DNA from: Dehalococcoidia bacterium
GTDB lineage: Bacteria > Chloroflexota > Dehalococcoidia > GIF9 > AB-539-J10
Length of the DNA stretch: 7,102 nt
Assembly: GCA_030603265.1 (NCBI GenBank)
Contig: JAUVYD010000078.1
Location: 1 to 7,102 of the forward strand
Reading direction: 5' to 3'
Shown here: piece after piece, positions 6,901 to 7,102 of the stretch
Position numbering within the stretch: the stretch's first letter is position 1
How the letters are laid out: each line of letters opens with the position of its first letter
Translations under genes and position numbers: made by a program
The notes under the pieces: model-generated
Told to the model about the DNA's origin: nothing
Seen by the model: only the letters and a program-made list of their open reading frames with translations
Databases searched by the model: none

Positions 6901-6929
6901 ATTCTAACAGAAAGCCTAGCTGACTCCAA
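6901..6929 (-). promoter_or_regulatory. Promoter for the DUF2007-lysS-serS-acyl-CoA synthetase operon
   Basis: Read on the minus strand: TTGGAG (6929-6924), a 17-base spacer, then TAGAAT (6906-6901), preceded by TGT so that it forms an extended -10 (TGn plus a 5/6 match to TATAAT). The -35 matches only 3/6, which extended -10 promoters tolerate. Transcription would begin near 6894, leaving a leader of only about 12 bases with GAGGG before ATG 6882. Prediction by eye, sigma-70-type consensus assumed. Confidence 0.6.
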
Positions 6930-6954
6930 CGTATTTGCCCCGTATCCGAACAGC

Positions 6955-6984
6955 GCTCTCCCCGTAATCCGTGGATTGGAGAGC
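6955..6984. repeat. Composite inverted repeat in the divergent region
   Basis: GCTCTCC (6955-6961) pairs perfectly with GGAGAGC (6978-6984). Inside it, AATCC (6966-6970) pairs with GGATT (6973-6977). The two stems are contiguous on the right side and separated by CCGT on the left. This could be an operator or an RNA hairpin in the leader of the plus-strand gene at 7034. No U-tract follows on either strand. Confidence 0.5.
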
Positions 6985-6998
6985 ATGTGCAGCTATGA

Positions 6999-7010
6999 AC
7001 CACACGTGGT
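6999..7010. repeat. Short dyad, candidate operator
   Basis: ACCAC-AC-GTGGT, a perfect 5-2-5 inverted repeat, 23 bases before ATG 7034. Its size suits a dimeric DNA-binding regulator, but short dyads also arise by chance. Confidence 0.3.
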
Positions 7011-7013
7011 AAG

Positions 7014-7034
7014 TTGTCACCCAGGAGGTGACAA
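7014..7034 (+). promoter_or_regulatory. Perfect hairpin covering the ribosome binding site of the 7034 gene
   Basis: TTGTCACC (7014-7021) pairs over 8 bp with GGTGACAA (7027-7034) around a CAGGA loop; a G-U pair (7013 with 7035) could extend it. The Shine-Dalgarno AGGAGGTG (7023-7030) is split between loop and right arm, and the last paired base is the A of the ATG. In RNA this would occlude the ribosome site, giving a simple on/off translation control. It could alternatively act as DNA operator. Confidence 0.55.
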
Positions 7035-7102
7035 TGAGAGAGCCATCGGATCGCCTGGGCTTCAAGATAGTCGGTGACCTGGAAGAGACCGCTACTCCCT
7101 GG
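7034..7102 (+). CDS. Start of an unidentified gene, cut by the right edge
   Basis: ATG 7034 opens a frame of 23 codons without a stop to the window end, encoding MREPSDRLGFKIVGDLEETA followed by TPW. A near-perfect Shine-Dalgarno, AGGAGGTG, ends three bases before the ATG, which makes this a convincing start. The N-terminus is polar and has no signal peptide or membrane segment. Too little is visible to recognise the family. It is divergent from the DUF2007-lysS-serS operon, and its upstream region is rich in inverted repeats, suggesting regulated expression. Confidence 0.7.
   Translation, partial: MREPSDRLGFKIVGDLEETATPW

Noticed and set aside
6580..7077. Plus-strand ORF of 165 codons across the DUF2007 gene and divergent region
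   Set aside because: It is antisense to DUF2007, crosses the promoter region and overlaps the better supported start at 7034. No ribosome site is visible.

Overview
This is an ordinary GC-rich (roughly 60%) bacterial chromosome segment made of housekeeping and metabolic genes. I see no tRNA, rRNA, CRISPR array, insertion sequence, phage gene or origin. Strong Shine-Dalgarno sequences precede several genes, and codon use favours G/C at third positions. As a result, long antisense shadow ORFs lie opposite several genes. The protein styles (SerRS motif 2 variant, DUF2007, UPF0102 next to RNase HII, an ACSF2-like acyl-CoA synthetase) remind me of Chloroflexota, possibly Dehalococcoidia. That placement is a weak inference and was not tested.

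Left part, plus strand (1-1983): the 3' part of rnhB (ribonuclease HII, cut by the left edge) overlaps by 4 bases a yraN-type UPF0102 nuclease-fold gene. After a 53-base gap with a perfect TATAAT comes a D-2-hydroxyacid dehydrogenase resembling glyoxylate/hydroxypyruvate reductases. A strong GC hairpin at 2014-2036 lies between this gene and the convergent gene cluster, and probably terminates transcription from both sides.

Middle and right part, minus strand (2064-6882): transcribed right to left, the order is a small DUF2007 protein, lysS, serS and a fatty-acyl-CoA synthetase of the AMP-binding family. lysS and serS overlap by 8 bases. The other gaps are 66 and 84 bases. A good extended -10 promoter sits just upstream of the DUF2007 gene, so the four genes plausibly form one operon. 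It would join two translation enzymes, a small putative sensor or binding protein, and a fatty-acid activation enzyme.

Right edge (6883-7102): a divergent intergenic region of about 150 bases carries three inverted repeats in a row. It leads to the start of a plus-strand gene at 7034 with a near-perfect Shine-Dalgarno, cut by the right edge after 23 codons. The last repeat is a perfect 8-bp hairpin that contains this gene's Shine-Dalgarno and touches its start codon. It is the most interesting local signal in the window. I found no convincing evidence of an undescribed multi-gene system.
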